The notes under the pieces are model-generated. The model saw only the letters and a program-made list of their open reading frames with translations, did not search any database and was not told the DNA's origin. A stretch of 38,397 nt of DNA, taken from contig CADAZC010000020.1 in assembly GCA_902792295.1 (NCBI GenBank), positions 1 to 38,397 of the forward strand, written 5' to 3'. The stretch comes from an uncultured Eubacteriales bacterium (lineage in GTDB: Bacteria; Bacillota; Clostridia; Christensenellales; CAG-138). Made by a program: the position numbers and the translations under genes. Of the stretch, positions 21,384-29,560 are shown one piece after another; position 1 is the first letter of the stretch, and each line of letters opens with the position of its first letter.

Positions 21384-23258
21384 TTAGGACGGCTGCGGCG
21401 CGGCTGCGGGCTGTTCCGGCGGCGCCGGCTGTTCTTCCGTCTTGGGTTCCTCTTCTTCGGCGGCTTCCGGCTTTCCGAGAAGCGAGAAATATTGCTGATG
21501 CGCACGCGAATAGAGCGCGTCGAACGATTCGTCGCCGCCGGCGTGCAGACGCTCGAAGTACAGATGCTCGTGGTCGGCAAGCTCGGGGTGCACACGCACC
21601 ATTGTGGCGATACCGACGTTGGAACAGACGTCGGCGATCCGGTGAAACTCCACCATCAGGTCCGTAAACGTCGTATCGGCATAGGCGTTGCATTCGCCGG
21701 TGCTCATGCGTTTCAGATGGTTCCGGCGGAGCACGGTAATGAGATCGGCGGACACCTGCACGAGCGGCTCGATCCGCGCCGCGGCGTCGACGTCTCTCTT
21801 CTTGAAGGTCTGCTCGGTTTCGTTGAGGATCTGCACCAGCGCGCTTTCCAGAACCGCCAGTTCCGAAACGGCGGCGGGAGAGAACGCGGTGTTGTTCTTT
21901 TTCATCGTGGACGCGTATGCGGCAATGTTCACGGCATGGTCGCCCAACCGCTCGAACTCGGACGTGACTTTGTAATACTGGTTCAGGATCGCCACGTGGT
22001 TCTCGATCTGCAGATGCGGCAGAAACTCCACCATGTACCGGCTGACCCTGTCGGTCAGGCGGTCGATCTCGTCCTCCTCCGAAAGGATCTCCTTGTGAAC
22101 GGCGGGATCATATTCATTCAGCAGATGGAAGGACTTTTCAATGTTCGTCCGCGCGGCGGCGAAGATCGCGAGCAGCGTTTTATAGCAGCTTTGCAGCGCA
22201 AGGGCGGGGGTGTTGAAGAAGACCGGGTTCAGCGCGTCGGTCACCGCCTTGTACTTGCTCTCCTTTGCCGGCTTGTCCTTCACGATCTTCCGGCTCAGCT
22301 TTTCAAAAACGGTCATCAGCGGAAGCAGCGTGAGCGCACACCCCAGGTTGAATACCGTGTTGGTATTTGCAATGATACCGGAATTGACCGTGCTGTCCCA
22401 CAGCTTGTTCAAAAGTCCGAGCTTGTGCACGATCGTCACGACAAGCAGAACGAGAGCGGATTTGCCGAGGTTGAACAGGATGTTCACGATGCCGACACGG
22501 CGCGCTTCCGCCTTGGATCCGATGGAGATGACGATGGCGGTGGTCACGCAGTCGCCGAGATAGATGCCGACGATGACCGAATAAATGGACTTGAACGTCA
22601 ACAATCCGGTCGCGGAGAACGCCTGCAGAATACCGACGGCGGCAGAGGAGCTTTGCAGTGTGAACGCAACGCCCGCGCCGGTCAGATAGCCCAGAAACGG
22701 ATTGTCTCCGAGACCGGTAAACAGGGTTTCGATGACGCCGGATTGTGAGAGTGAATTGACCGCGCCGGTCATGTTGAGAAGTCCGGAGAACAGGATGCCG
22801 AAGCCGACGGCGATGTTGCCGACGGACCGTGCGTTTTTGAAGAAGCTGCCCATGATCAGCACGATGCCGATGATCAGCGCGATCGGGGCGAGCGTGGAGG
22901 GCTGGAAGAAGCGCAGAACGGAGGAGCCGGAGGAGTTGATGTCCAGAAGACGGATGATCTGACCGGTCACGGTGGTGCCGACGTTCGCGCCGACAATGAT
23001 GCCGAGGGATTGATGCAGCGTCAGGATCCCGGCGCCGACAAGACCCGCGGTGATGACGATGGTAGCGGTGGAGGACTGGATGAGCGCGGTGACCAGCACG
23101 CCGAGCACAAACGCTTTCAGCGGGTTGTTCGTTACCTTGCTCATGGCTTTTTTCAGCGTGCCGGAGGAGTTTTCCTTCAGGGAATCGCCCATCAGGCGCA
23201 TGCCGTACAGGAACATTGCCAGTCCGCCCAGAAGCGAGATCACGTTAAAAACGTCCAT
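21384..23258 (-). CDS. Na/Pi cotransporter family protein with PhoU-like domain
   Basis: The 624-residue protein has two Na/Pi cotransporter repeats, marked by QSSTATIVITAGLVGAG (from residue 61) and LQSSSAAVGILQAFSATGL (from 201), each with the conserved QSS(S/T). GANVGTT follows the first. After about eight to nine membrane segments, a PhoU-like helical domain fills the C-terminal third, and the end is a Glu/Pro/Ala-rich low-complexity tail. It likely takes up phosphate with sodium. ATG 23258 is chosen for AGAGGG upstream and the typical start MDVFNVISLLGGLAMFLYGM. It is a single-gene unit with its own promoter and terminator. Confidence 0.92.
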   Translation of the reverse strand: MDVFNVISLLGGLAMFLYGMRLMGDSLKENSSGTLKKAMSKVTNNPLKAFVLGVLVTALIQSSTATIVITAGLVGAGILTLHQSLGIIVGANVGTTVTGQIIRLLDINSSGSSVLRFFQPSTLAPIALIIGIVLIMGSFFKNARSVGNIAVGFGILFSGLLNMTGAVNSLSQSGVIETLFTGLGDNPFLGYLTGAGVAFTLQSSSAAVGILQAFSATGLLTFKSIYSVIVGIYLGDCVTTAIVISIGSKAEARRVGIVNILFNLGKSALVLLVVTIVHKLGLLNKLWDSTVNSGIIANTNTVFNLGCALTLLPLMTVFEKLSRKIVKDKPAKESKYKAVTDALNPVFFNTPALALQSCYKTLLAIFAAARTNIEKSFHLLNEYDPAVHKEILSEEDEIDRLTDRVSRYMVEFLPHLQIENHVAILNQYYKVTSEFERLGDHAVNIAAYASTMKKNNTAFSPAAVSELAVLESALVQILNETEQTFKKRDVDAAARIEPLVQVSADLITVLRRNHLKRMSTGECNAYADTTFTDLMVEFHRIADVCSNVGIATMVRVHPELADHEHLYFERLHAGGDESFDALYSRAHQQYFSLLGKPEAAEEEEPKTEEQPAPPEQPAAAPQPS

Positions 23259-23293
23259 AGATACCCTCTGGAAAAGATAAATGATTCCCCTAT

Positions 23294-23323
23294 AAGATAC
23301 CACGCAAGGCGTTTCCCCGTCAA
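23294..23323 (-). promoter_or_regulatory. Promoter of the Na/Pi cotransporter gene
   Basis: Minus strand: TTGACG (plus 23318-23323), 18-base spacer, TATCTT (plus 23294-23299), about 36 bases before ATG 23258. Confidence 0.55.
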
Positions 23324-23338
23324 GATTCCGTCCCGTAC

Positions 23339-23367
23339 TTGCGGCGTGCGGAAAAGAATGATATACT
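23339..23367 (+). promoter_or_regulatory. Promoter of the Pr6Pr-like gene
   Basis: TTGCGG (23339-23344), 17-base spacer, TATACT (23362-23367), 34 bases ahead of ATG 23402. Confidence 0.6.
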
Positions 23368-23401
23368 GTATTCTACTGACAAAACACGAAGGAGAGACCC
23401 C

Positions 23402-23980
23402 ATGCTGCCGTCGCTGATCCTGAACGCGCTGAACATCGTTTTCGTTGCGGGATGCCTCGTCCGGGGGCTGATCATATCCAGCCCGAAACGCGTGCTGTTC
23501 CGCTATTTTACCACGCTGTCCAACGTGCTCTGCGCGATCGCGTCGCTGATCGTCGTTATCATGCAGCTTTGCGGCGGACTGCCGTTCTGGGCGCTTCTCA
23601 TAAAGTATGTCGGCACGGCGGCGGTCACGGTCACGATGTTCACCGTTCTGCTTCTGCTCGGTCCGGTGTCGCACGAATGGAAGCTGCTTTTGACCCGCGG
23701 GGAGCTGTTTCTGCACCTGATCTGCCCGCTCCTTGCGATCGTGTCGTTTCTCGCGTTTGAAAAAACGGCCATGCCCGCGTGGGTGATCCCGATCGGCGTT
23801 CTGCCGGTTCTGCTCTACGGCATGCTCTATCTCAACCGGGTCATCCTTGCACCCGAGAAGGATCGCTGGGACGACTTTTACGGCTTCAATAAAAAGGGGA
23901 AATGGCCGCGCAGCTTTGTGATGATGGTGCTCGGCACCGCGCTGATCGCGTTTCTGCTGTGGATCATCAACAACGGATAA
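23402..23980 (+). CDS. Pr6Pr-like integral membrane protein
   Basis: The 192-residue protein has about six membrane segments. The pattern RYFTTLSNVLCAIASLIVV near residues 37-55, a central segment followed by LFLHLICPLLAIVSFLAFE, and a final WPRSFVMMVLGTALIAFLLW is that of the Pr6Pr/FAR-17a-like membrane family, whose bacterial members have no defined role; some relatives are lipid hydrolases. GGAG eight bases before ATG 23402 sets the start. It stands alone between its promoter and a strong terminator. The family assignment is by eye and moderate. Confidence 0.65.
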   Translation: MLPSLILNALNIVFVAGCLVRGLIISSPKRVLFRYFTTLSNVLCAIASLIVVIMQLCGGLPFWALLIKYVGTAAVTVTMFTVLLLLGPVSHEWKLLLTRGELFLHLICPLLAIVSFLAFEKTAMPAWVIPIGVLPVLLYGMLYLNRVILAPEKDRWDDFYGFNKKGKWPRSFVMMVLGTALIAFLLWIINNG

Positions 23981-23994
23981 AGCACGTGCATAAA

Positions 23995-24024
23995 GAAAAA
24001 CGCCGCGTCTGCGGCGTTTTTTTT
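23995..24024. terminator. Bidirectional intrinsic terminator
   Basis: ACGCCGC (24000-24006), loop GTCT, GCGGCGT (24011-24017), then a run of T to 24024; five A precede. It serves the Pr6Pr-like gene and the mrnC-rlmB-sigH operon. Confidence 0.92.
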
Positions 24025-24625
24025 AATTGCGGAAGATCTCCAGTTTGTGCTTGACGCGCTGCATGGCGTTGTCGACCGATTTCAGCGGCTTTTCGATCCG
24101 CGCCGCGATCTGCGGGTAGGAGAGACCGTCGAGATACAGACTCAAAACCCGCCGTTCCATCGGGGAGAGCGTTTTTTCGAGGTAGACGACCATCTGCTCG
24201 AAGTTCTCGCGCCCGATCAGAACGTCCTCGGGATCGGCAACGCTCAGCGACCGCATCGTGTCCAGAAGCGTCACGTCGTCCGCCGATTCGATCGGCGAGC
24301 GGTTCAGCGACACGTAATGGTTGAGCGGCGTATGCTTCTTGCGCGTGGCGTTTTTGATCGCGGACAGGATCTGCCGCGTGATGCAAAGCTCCGCGAAGCT
24401 CTTGAACGCCGCCGCCTTCGTTTCGTCGTATTCGCAGACCGCTTTATAGAGCCCCAGCATGCCTTCCTGCACGAGATCCTCGTGGTCCGCGCCGATCAGA
24501 AAATACGAATGCGCGCGCGAACGCACCAGCTGCTTATATCGTTCGAAAAGCAGCCGTTCCGCTTCGCCGTCGCCTTCGCGGATGCGGGCGATCAGTTGTT
24601 CGTCGGTCGGTTCGATCATGTTCAT
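24023..24625 (-). CDS. sigH: RNA polymerase sigma-H factor (Spo0H type)
   Basis: The 200-residue sigma-70 family protein has region 2 (EDLVQEGMLGLYKAVCEYD, then AAAFKSFAELCITRQI) and region 4 (LSPMERRVLSLYLDGLSYPQIAARI, then KSVDNAMQRVKHKLE). These match sigma-H, the transition-state factor that directs early sporulation and competence genes in Firmicutes. The place right after rlmB supports this, as that order is conserved in the phylum. The ATG overlaps the rlmB stop (ATGA) with AGGA seven bases upstream; an in-frame ATG at 24619 is possible but worse spaced. The protein is slightly shorter than the 218 residues of B. subtilis. Confidence 0.92.
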   Translation of the reverse strand: MNMIEPTDEQLIARIREGDGEAERLLFERYKQLVRSRAHSYFLIGADHEDLVQEGMLGLYKAVCEYDETKAAAFKSFAELCITRQILSAIKNATRKKHTPLNHYVSLNRSPIESADDVTLLDTMRSLSVADPEDVLIGRENFEQMVVYLEKTLSPMERRVLSLYLDGLSYPQIAARIEKPLKSVDNAMQRVKHKLEIFRN

Positions 24626-25656
24626 TCGGCGTCCTGCCGCTTCTTTTCAAACATCAGGATCGCCGCGGCGACGCCTGCGTTCAGCGAATCGATGTGTCCC
24701 TGCATGGGGATGGAGACGAGGAAATCGCAGTTTTCGCGAACGAGCTTTGAAAGCCCTTCGCCCTCGTTTCCGATGACCAGCGCGAGCGGTCCCTTCATGG
24801 CGGCGGAACGCATGGGTTCGCCGTTCATGTCCGCGCCCGCGATCCATACGCCCGCATTCTTGAGCTGCGCGATCGCCGCAGAGATATTCACGACGCGCGC
24901 GATCTTTACGTATTCGGTCGCGCCTGCGCTCGCCTTGACGGCGGCGGAGGTCACGGATGCGCTTCTGCGTTTTCCGATGATCACGCCGTGCGCGCCCGCG
25001 CAGTCCGCGCTGCGGATGATGGAGCCGAGGTTGTGCGGGTCCTCCACACCGTCCAGCACGATGACGAACGGCGCTTCGCCCTTTTCCTTTGCGGCGTCGA
25101 GGATGTCGGCGACATCGCAGTAGGTCACGCCTGCTGCGTAGGCGACGACGCCCTGATGGTTTGCGGTCTTGCCGCCGTGTCCGAACGGCATGCACAGCTC
25201 GTCCAGCTTTTTGCGGTCGACCTCGCGCACGACGAGCTTCCGCTCGCGCGCAAGCGTCACGATCTCGCCCAGAGAGCCGTCGTGCTCGGCGGTGACCAGC
25301 ACGCGGTCGATGCTGCGTCCGCTCTTCAGCGCTTCGCGCACCGCGTTGCGTCCGATCAGAAGGTACGGCTGTTCGTCGCGCTCGTTCTCGACCGGCGCGG
25401 GTTCGAAACCCTTTTTCGGCTTCTCGTCCCGACTGATCCTGCGGTCGAACGGTTTTTTCGGATAATCGCTCCGCTGTCCGTCGGTCCTTTTGCGGGAATC
25501 GCCGGCGTAGGACTTTTTCGGGTATTCACGGTCGTCGCCGAAGCTCTTTTTTTCGCCGCGATACGGCTTTTTGCCGTAGGGCTTGTCGTACTGCGTGCGC
25601 GCGCCTTTTTCGCCGGAGGCGGACCGTCTGCCGTAACTGTTTCTCTGATCGTTCAT
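24622..25656 (-). CDS. rlmB: 23S rRNA (guanosine-2251-2'-O)-methyltransferase RlmB with long basic N-terminal extension
   Basis: The 344-residue protein is a SpoU/TrmH-type methyltransferase. The substrate-binding domain starts at about residue 98 (YLLIGRNAVREALKSGR), and the knotted SAM domain shows VLDGVEDPHNLGSIIRSADCAG, ALVIGNEGEGLSKLV and SIPMQGHIDSLNAGVAAAI. It 2'-O-methylates G2251 in the peptidyl-transferase region. Residues 1-96 are a low-complexity extension rich in Lys, Arg, Tyr, Gly and Asp, with repeated YPKK, KKPY and KKSF units, probably disordered and RNA-binding. It overlaps mrnC and sigH by four bases on each side. Confidence 0.93.
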   Translation of the reverse strand: MNDQRNSYGRRSASGEKGARTQYDKPYGKKPYRGEKKSFGDDREYPKKSYAGDSRKRTDGQRSDYPKKPFDRRISRDEKPKKGFEPAPVENERDEQPYLLIGRNAVREALKSGRSIDRVLVTAEHDGSLGEIVTLARERKLVVREVDRKKLDELCMPFGHGGKTANHQGVVAYAAGVTYCDVADILDAAKEKGEAPFVIVLDGVEDPHNLGSIIRSADCAGAHGVIIGKRRSASVTSAAVKASAGATEYVKIARVVNISAAIAQLKNAGVWIAGADMNGEPMRSAAMKGPLALVIGNEGEGLSKLVRENCDFLVSIPMQGHIDSLNAGVAAAILMFEKKRQDAE

Positions 25657-26099
25657 GATTCGGGCTCCTTTTCGGGTTCTGTATCGGGGGTAAGGGCAAG
25701 GCGCATCAGCTCGCCGATGCGGTCGTCCTCGCCCAAAAGGTACAAATGACCGAGCAGCGCTTCAAGACCGGTCGCTACGCGGTAATCGCGCACGTCCGCG
25801 TGCTTCGGCACGGTGCCGGAATGCGCGTTGCGTCCGCGGCGGAACGCCGCCTGCTCGGCTTCGGTGAGCGCGGGCTCAATGCGCCGGTACGCCGCCGCCT
25901 GTCCCGCGGCGCAGACGTGCTTCGCCGCTTCCAGGTGCAGGGCGCGCATCGGCAGCCGCAGCGTTTCCGCAAGGACCGTGCGCACGTAGAGATCGTAGAC
26001 CGTGTCGCCGAGATAGGCAAGCGTCAGCGCAGGCAGCGACAAAGGATCTGCCGGCCGCGCGATGCTCAGATGATTTGCAATGTCGGAATGAATGCTCAT
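25653..26099 (-). CDS. mrnC: Mini-ribonuclease III (MrnC)
   Basis: The 148-residue protein is the catalytic RNase III domain without a double-stranded-RNA-binding domain, as in MrnC, which matures 23S rRNA ends. LTLAYLGDTVYDLYVR holds the catalytic Asp, and RRGRNAHSGTVPKHADVRDYRVATGLEALLG is the family's second signature with its acidic residue (E). The C-terminus is an acidic tail. The ATG at 26099 has no visible ribosome site and lies only two bases from the predicted transcription start, so the message may be nearly leaderless. The stop overlaps rlmB (ATGA). It is the first gene of the mrnC-rlmB-sigH operon. Confidence 0.92.
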   Translation of the reverse strand: MSIHSDIANHLSIARPADPLSLPALTLAYLGDTVYDLYVRTVLAETLRLPMRALHLEAAKHVCAAGQAAAYRRIEPALTEAEQAAFRRGRNAHSGTVPKHADVRDYRVATGLEALLGHLYLLGEDDRIGELMRLALTPDTEPEKEPES

Positions 26100-26107
26100 A
26101 CACCATT

Positions 26108-26136
26108 ATCATACCCTTTTTTCGCGCCGAACGCAA
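26108..26136 (-). promoter_or_regulatory. Promoter of the mrnC-rlmB-sigH operon
   Basis: Minus strand: TTGCGT (plus 26131-26136), 17-base spacer, TATGAT (plus 26108-26113). Transcription would start near 26101, almost at the mrnC ATG. Confidence 0.65.
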
Positions 26137-26147
26137 CAGGAAAAACG

Positions 26148-26177
26148 AAAAAAAGCCCTCCCCGAATCGGGGAAGGC
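26148..26177 (-). terminator. Intrinsic terminator of the DUF11 protein gene
   Basis: GCCCTCCCCGA and TCGGGGAAGGC (26155-26177) pair with one mismatch; on the minus strand seven T follow. Confidence 0.88.
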
Positions 26178-26195
26178 AAGGGGGAACGGTTCGGA

Positions 26196-27041
26196 TCATA
26201 CCGTTCCGGTGAGCACAACGGTCAGCACGCCCGGGTTGACGGTCACCGCGCCGGTCTCGTCCTGCGTAAAGGTTGCCGCGGGCACGGACAGCGTCGTTGC
26301 GCCGCCTGCGGGCAGGGTGAAGAGGTTGTCTTCGAACGTGAAGTCCGTCACCGGCGCGCCGTTCACCGCAACCGAAAGGTCCGAAAGCGCGATCGGGAAA
26401 TCGTCGGTGAGCAGAAGATCGGTCGCTTCGGTGTTGCCGCGGTTTTCGATCGTAAACGTTACGGTCATCGTGCCGCCGTCGCTGATCGGGTTCGGCGACA
26501 TCTCTTTTTCGATCGAGACATCCGCGTAATCCGCAACGGGAACGGTTGCGCTGACCGTCGCGGGATCGGTTCCGCCGATCTGCGCGGCGTTCGTGATTTC
26601 GCTGCCCGCTTCGAGCGGCGCGAGACCGTTGACGGCCGCCTGATAGATCAGCAGCGCGTCTGCGCCGGCGGGGATCGACGGGATCGTAAACTGCACGCCG
26701 TTTTCGCCGGTCACCGGCGTAAGCGTTTCCGAGAACGCGCCGTTTACGTACAGCGTCGCCTGCCCCGTAAAGGTCAGCGGCATGACGGGATCCGCCGCGC
26801 CCGCGGGCGTGTACGCGCCGAGGTTGTCGGTGACGACGAGGTTTTCGACCGGCGCTTCGCCGCCGTTTTTCAGCGAGATGAGGTAGGTCAGCGTGGAGCC
26901 CTCGCGGTACGATTCCTCGAGCGCGCGCTTCTCGACGGTCATGGAGACGTTCCGCTCGGTCGAAGCAAGGTTCGACAGCACGGACGCCGTTACGGTTCCG
27001 TAGGTATATGTAAGGTTTGCCTGATTCGTGATAACTGCCAT
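26196..27041 (-). CDS. DUF11-repeat protein (cell-surface-type beta-sandwich repeats)
   Basis: The 281-residue protein carries two DUF11-like repeats, about residues 30-140 and 165-260. Each has the pattern EK(R/E) then TYLISLKNGGEAPVENLVVTDN or TVTFTIENRGNTEATDLLLTDD. Such repeats form beta-sandwich domains and are usual in surface or S-layer-associated proteins. Here the protein starts MAVITNQANLTYTYG with no signal peptide, no anchor and no sorting motif, so its location is open. ATG 27041 is preferred for AAGGAG six bases upstream. It has its own terminator. Thr, Ala and Val dominate and Cys is absent, fitting a structural role. Confidence 0.8.
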   Translation of the reverse strand: MAVITNQANLTYTYGTVTASVLSNLASTERNVSMTVEKRALEESYREGSTLTYLISLKNGGEAPVENLVVTDNLGAYTPAGAADPVMPLTFTGQATLYVNGAFSETLTPVTGENGVQFTIPSIPAGADALLIYQAAVNGLAPLEAGSEITNAAQIGGTDPATVSATVPVADYADVSIEKEMSPNPISDGGTMTVTFTIENRGNTEATDLLLTDDFPIALSDLSVAVNGAPVTDFTFEDNLFTLPAGGATTLSVPAATFTQDETGAVTVNPGVLTVVLTGTV

Positions 27042-27109
27042 GGTATACTCCTTTCCGAACGGCGCAAGCCGTCCGTGGTATACTATGCAGAACGCGAAAA
27101 AACGGCTAC

Positions 27110-27134
27110 AAAAAACCTCCCTCATCGAGGGAGG
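27110..27134 (-). terminator. Intrinsic terminator of the pth-mfd operon tail
   Basis: CCTCCCTC (27116-27123), loop ATC, GAGGGAGG (27127-27134). On the minus strand six T follow, ending the transcript that contains the 27159-27590 gene. Confidence 0.9.
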
Positions 27135-27158
27135 CGGGAACCGGACAGACGCCGGGAA

Positions 27159-27590
27159 TCAGTGTATCTGGTTCATGACGATCGACAGGAAGCCGTTCAG
27201 GAACAGACCGATGACCGACAGAGCCAAGCCGCCGCAGCTGAAGCTCAGACCGATCGCGGAAAGCACGATGCCCTTGACGGTTCTCGGACGGCGGATGCTG
27301 CGCACAAGTCCGACGATGCCGAGAATGAGGGCGACGACGCAGACGATGAGCGCAACGACGATCAGAGCGATCAGGATGCCGCCGACGCCGTGGTCCGACG
27401 TTTGACTGTAGGTGAAGGCGGCGCGCATGACGTTGCCGAAGATCACCGCGAAATAACCGATAAAGGCGACGATAAAGCCGACGATGCCCGTGATGAGCGC
27501 GGCAATCTGCAGTCCCACCGGGATGGGCTCCTTCTGCTCGATCACAACGGGGTTGTTATATTGACCGTACTGGTTGTTGTATTGTTCCAT
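27159..27590 (-). CDS. DUF4190-like membrane protein
   Basis: The 143-residue protein begins with a Tyr/Asn/Gln-rich tail (MEQYNNQYGQYNNPVV) and has three to four membrane segments: about 28-50, 70-93 (GGILIALIVVALIVCVVALILG) and 108-130. The start and the Gly-rich helices make it a longer relative of the gene at 6435-6719. Function unknown. It lies 28 bases after the zinc-ribbon gene with GGAGG-like sequence before the ATG, and both probably belong to the tail of the pth-mfd unit. Confidence 0.75.
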   Translation of the reverse strand: MEQYNNQYGQYNNPVVIEQKEPIPVGLQIAALITGIVGFIVAFIGYFAVIFGNVMRAAFTYSQTSDHGVGGILIALIVVALIVCVVALILGIVGLVRSIRRPRTVKGIVLSAIGLSFSCGGLALSVIGLFLNGFLSIVMNQIH

Positions 27591-27618
27591 TTTTTCTCTC
27601 CTCCCGAAAGAACCGGTT

Positions 27619-28044
27619 TCAGTTCTTTGTTTCTTTCTTTTTCATTTCATATAGCTTTCCGAGATACAGAACCGCGTCGGAAAGCAGCCAGATAATCACG
27701 CCGTAGACGATGCCGGTGAGCAGCTTCAGGAAGAACTCCGAGAAGATCACGCCGCCGGCATATCGCTCGATGATCAGCGTAACCGAGTAGACGATGGCGG
27801 TCAGGAGATAGAATACCATGACGGTGATCGCGACCGCCTTTGCGATCAGGCAGAACATGCCCTGGTCGTGCGCCCATTTCCGGAACGCATCCTTGAAATC
27901 GGGCGTCTTGGAAGATTTCTTCCCGCTTTCCTTCTTCGGCGGATCGAAGACGGGATCGGGCGTCGAATCGAGGCGCGCGCCGCAGGCGTCGCATACGGTT
28001 GCATCGTCGGGCAGGGAAATGCCGCATTTCGGACAGTACATCAT
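27619..28044 (-). CDS. Zinc-ribbon membrane protein
   Basis: The 141-residue protein opens with a zinc ribbon, MYCPKCGISLPDDATVCDACG (Cys 4, 7, 18, 21), continues with a Lys/Asp/Pro linker, and has two membrane segments, about residues 68-88 (AVAITVMVFYLLTAIVYS) and 104-126. The C-terminus is Lys-rich. Zinc-ribbon plus membrane helix proteins are common in Clostridia without a known role. GGAGG precedes the ATG. It follows the PrsA/SurA-like lipoprotein gene by 23 bases, which suggests cotranscription. Confidence 0.8.
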   Translation of the reverse strand: MMYCPKCGISLPDDATVCDACGARLDSTPDPVFDPPKKESGKKSSKTPDFKDAFRKWAHDQGMFCLIAKAVAITVMVFYLLTAIVYSVTLIIERYAGGVIFSEFFLKLLTGIVYGVIIWLLSDAVLYLGKLYEMKKKETKN

Positions 28045-28067
28045 AGGTTCCTCCTTATTTTCTAAAA

Positions 28068-29528
28068 TCAGTATTCCGAATTCAGGTACTGATCGGTAAG
28101 CATTTCATACGTTTCGCGATGATAGACGGCGGCGTTTTTCGCCTCTTCCAGCCATGCGTCCAGCTGCGCTTCCCATGCGCCGTCCTTCGTTTCACGTGCG
28201 GCGGCGGCGCGGATATCGTCCTCGATCGACGCGCGGTCGACAACGCCCGCGGGGATCCGTTCGATCAGCTTCACGATCACATATGCGCCGTCAACGAGGG
28301 TCGGCTTCGAATACGTGCCGGGCTCGAGCTTTCTTGCGATTGCCGCGATCTCCTCGTCGTGCGTGTCAACGCCGGCAAGGTAAACCACGCGTTCATCCGT
28401 GTGCGAATCGTCCGCCTCGCCGAGATTGTAGGCGTCCATCGCATCTTCGAAGGAAAGCCCGTTTTCGAGCGCCGCATACGCTTCGTCGCCCTTCTTCCTG
28501 ACGTCGCCGTAATACGCATCCTCCAGCGCTTCGGTTTCCGCCTTCAGCGCGGCATAGTCGATCTCGATCGCAGCAGCGCGTTCCGGATTGCTTCCGTTCA
28601 GCGCAAGCATGCCGTATTCGGCTTCAAGCGCCGCCATTTCGACGCGGTTTGCCTCGATCTTTTCATCGGGTTCGCCGTCCGGAATGAGGTCGATGACCTG
28701 TACGCGGGCGAAGCCGTCGGGCGCGTACAGAATCAGCGTGTCCTGCGCGTCATAGTAAAACTCCTCGGGGGAGGCGTCATATTTTGTTTTTTGCGCTTCC
28801 AAAGCGGTCTCGTACCATTCGTCGACCGCTTCCTGATCCAAAGAGAGATCCTCCAGGGTGCGTTCTTTGAGAAGCTCCGTGACCTCGTCAAGCTGCATGG
28901 AAAGCGTGTAGTCCTGATTGCGCGTCGCAAGATAATCGTCGAACGTATACCCTTCGCCGAACATTTCACGAAGCTCGTCGCCGATGGCGTCAAGCACGGT
29001 CGTAAGCTGTTCTTCCGTGAGCACCGACGCGTCGGTTACGGATTCGAGATCGGTGAACTTCTCGGCAAACATGCACAGGAGCTCGTTGCGCTCCTCCGCG
29101 ACGGCCTTTTCCGCGTCTGCGGCGATCTTCGCTTCGGTTTCCTCGGCAAGCTTGATCCCGAGCTGTTCCGCTTTCCAGAGCGGAGCGTAATACTCGATCA
29201 GCCATTCTTCGGTCATGCGGAGAAACTCGCCGAGCGATTCCGCGTTCAGTTCGCTGCCGTAGGAATAGAACATGTTGACGTACTGATCGAACATGGTCTG
29301 CACTTCGCCCGCGGTGATCTTGATGTCGCCGAGCTCGATTGCAACCGCGTTGAAGTCAAACGCGGAAGCGTCGCTCTTTGACGAGTTCGCTCCGTCCGGC
29401 GCGGGAACGGCGCCCGACGGGGCGGCTTCGGTTGCCCATTCGTTTTCGTCCGGCACAAGGCAGCCCGCGAGCGGCAGAAGCAGCAGGATCGCCGTCACAA
29501 ATGCCAGAATGCGTTTTGTATGTTTCAT
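28068..29528 (-). CDS. PrsA/SurA-like foldase lipoprotein
   Basis: The 486-residue protein has a lipoprotein signal (MKHTKRILAF, hydrophobic core, lipobox LAGC with Cys23) followed by an Asp/Ser linker and a long SurA_N-like helical region (AITITAGEVQTMFDQY-type start: ELGDIKITAGEVQTMFDQYV). The C-terminal region from about residue 385 (VVYLAGVDTHDEEIAAIA, then LEPGTYSKP and YVIVKLIER) resembles a parvulin-type PPIC domain. It would help fold secreted proteins outside the membrane. ATG 29528 is chosen because it gives the signal peptide directly; AGGA lies about 13 bases upstream. It follows mfd by 32 bases, a common order in Firmicutes. Confidence 0.85.
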   Translation of the reverse strand: MKHTKRILAFVTAILLLLPLAGCLVPDENEWATEAAPSGAVPAPDGANSSKSDASAFDFNAVAIELGDIKITAGEVQTMFDQYVNMFYSYGSELNAESLGEFLRMTEEWLIEYYAPLWKAEQLGIKLAEETEAKIAADAEKAVAEERNELLCMFAEKFTDLESVTDASVLTEEQLTTVLDAIGDELREMFGEGYTFDDYLATRNQDYTLSMQLDEVTELLKERTLEDLSLDQEAVDEWYETALEAQKTKYDASPEEFYYDAQDTLILYAPDGFARVQVIDLIPDGEPDEKIEANRVEMAALEAEYGMLALNGSNPERAAAIEIDYAALKAETEALEDAYYGDVRKKGDEAYAALENGLSFEDAMDAYNLGEADDSHTDERVVYLAGVDTHDEEIAAIARKLEPGTYSKPTLVDGAYVIVKLIERIPAGVVDRASIEDDIRAAAARETKDGAWEAQLDAWLEEAKNAAVYHRETYEMLTDQYLNSEY

Positions 29529-29560
29529 AGGATAGAAGTCCTTTCTGTCTGTTTTGTCCA

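Noticed and set aside
25746..27695. 649-codon plus-strand frame spanning mrnC, the DUF11 gene and the 27159 gene
   Set aside because: It runs antisense across three supported genes, two terminators and a promoter, so it cannot be one real gene.
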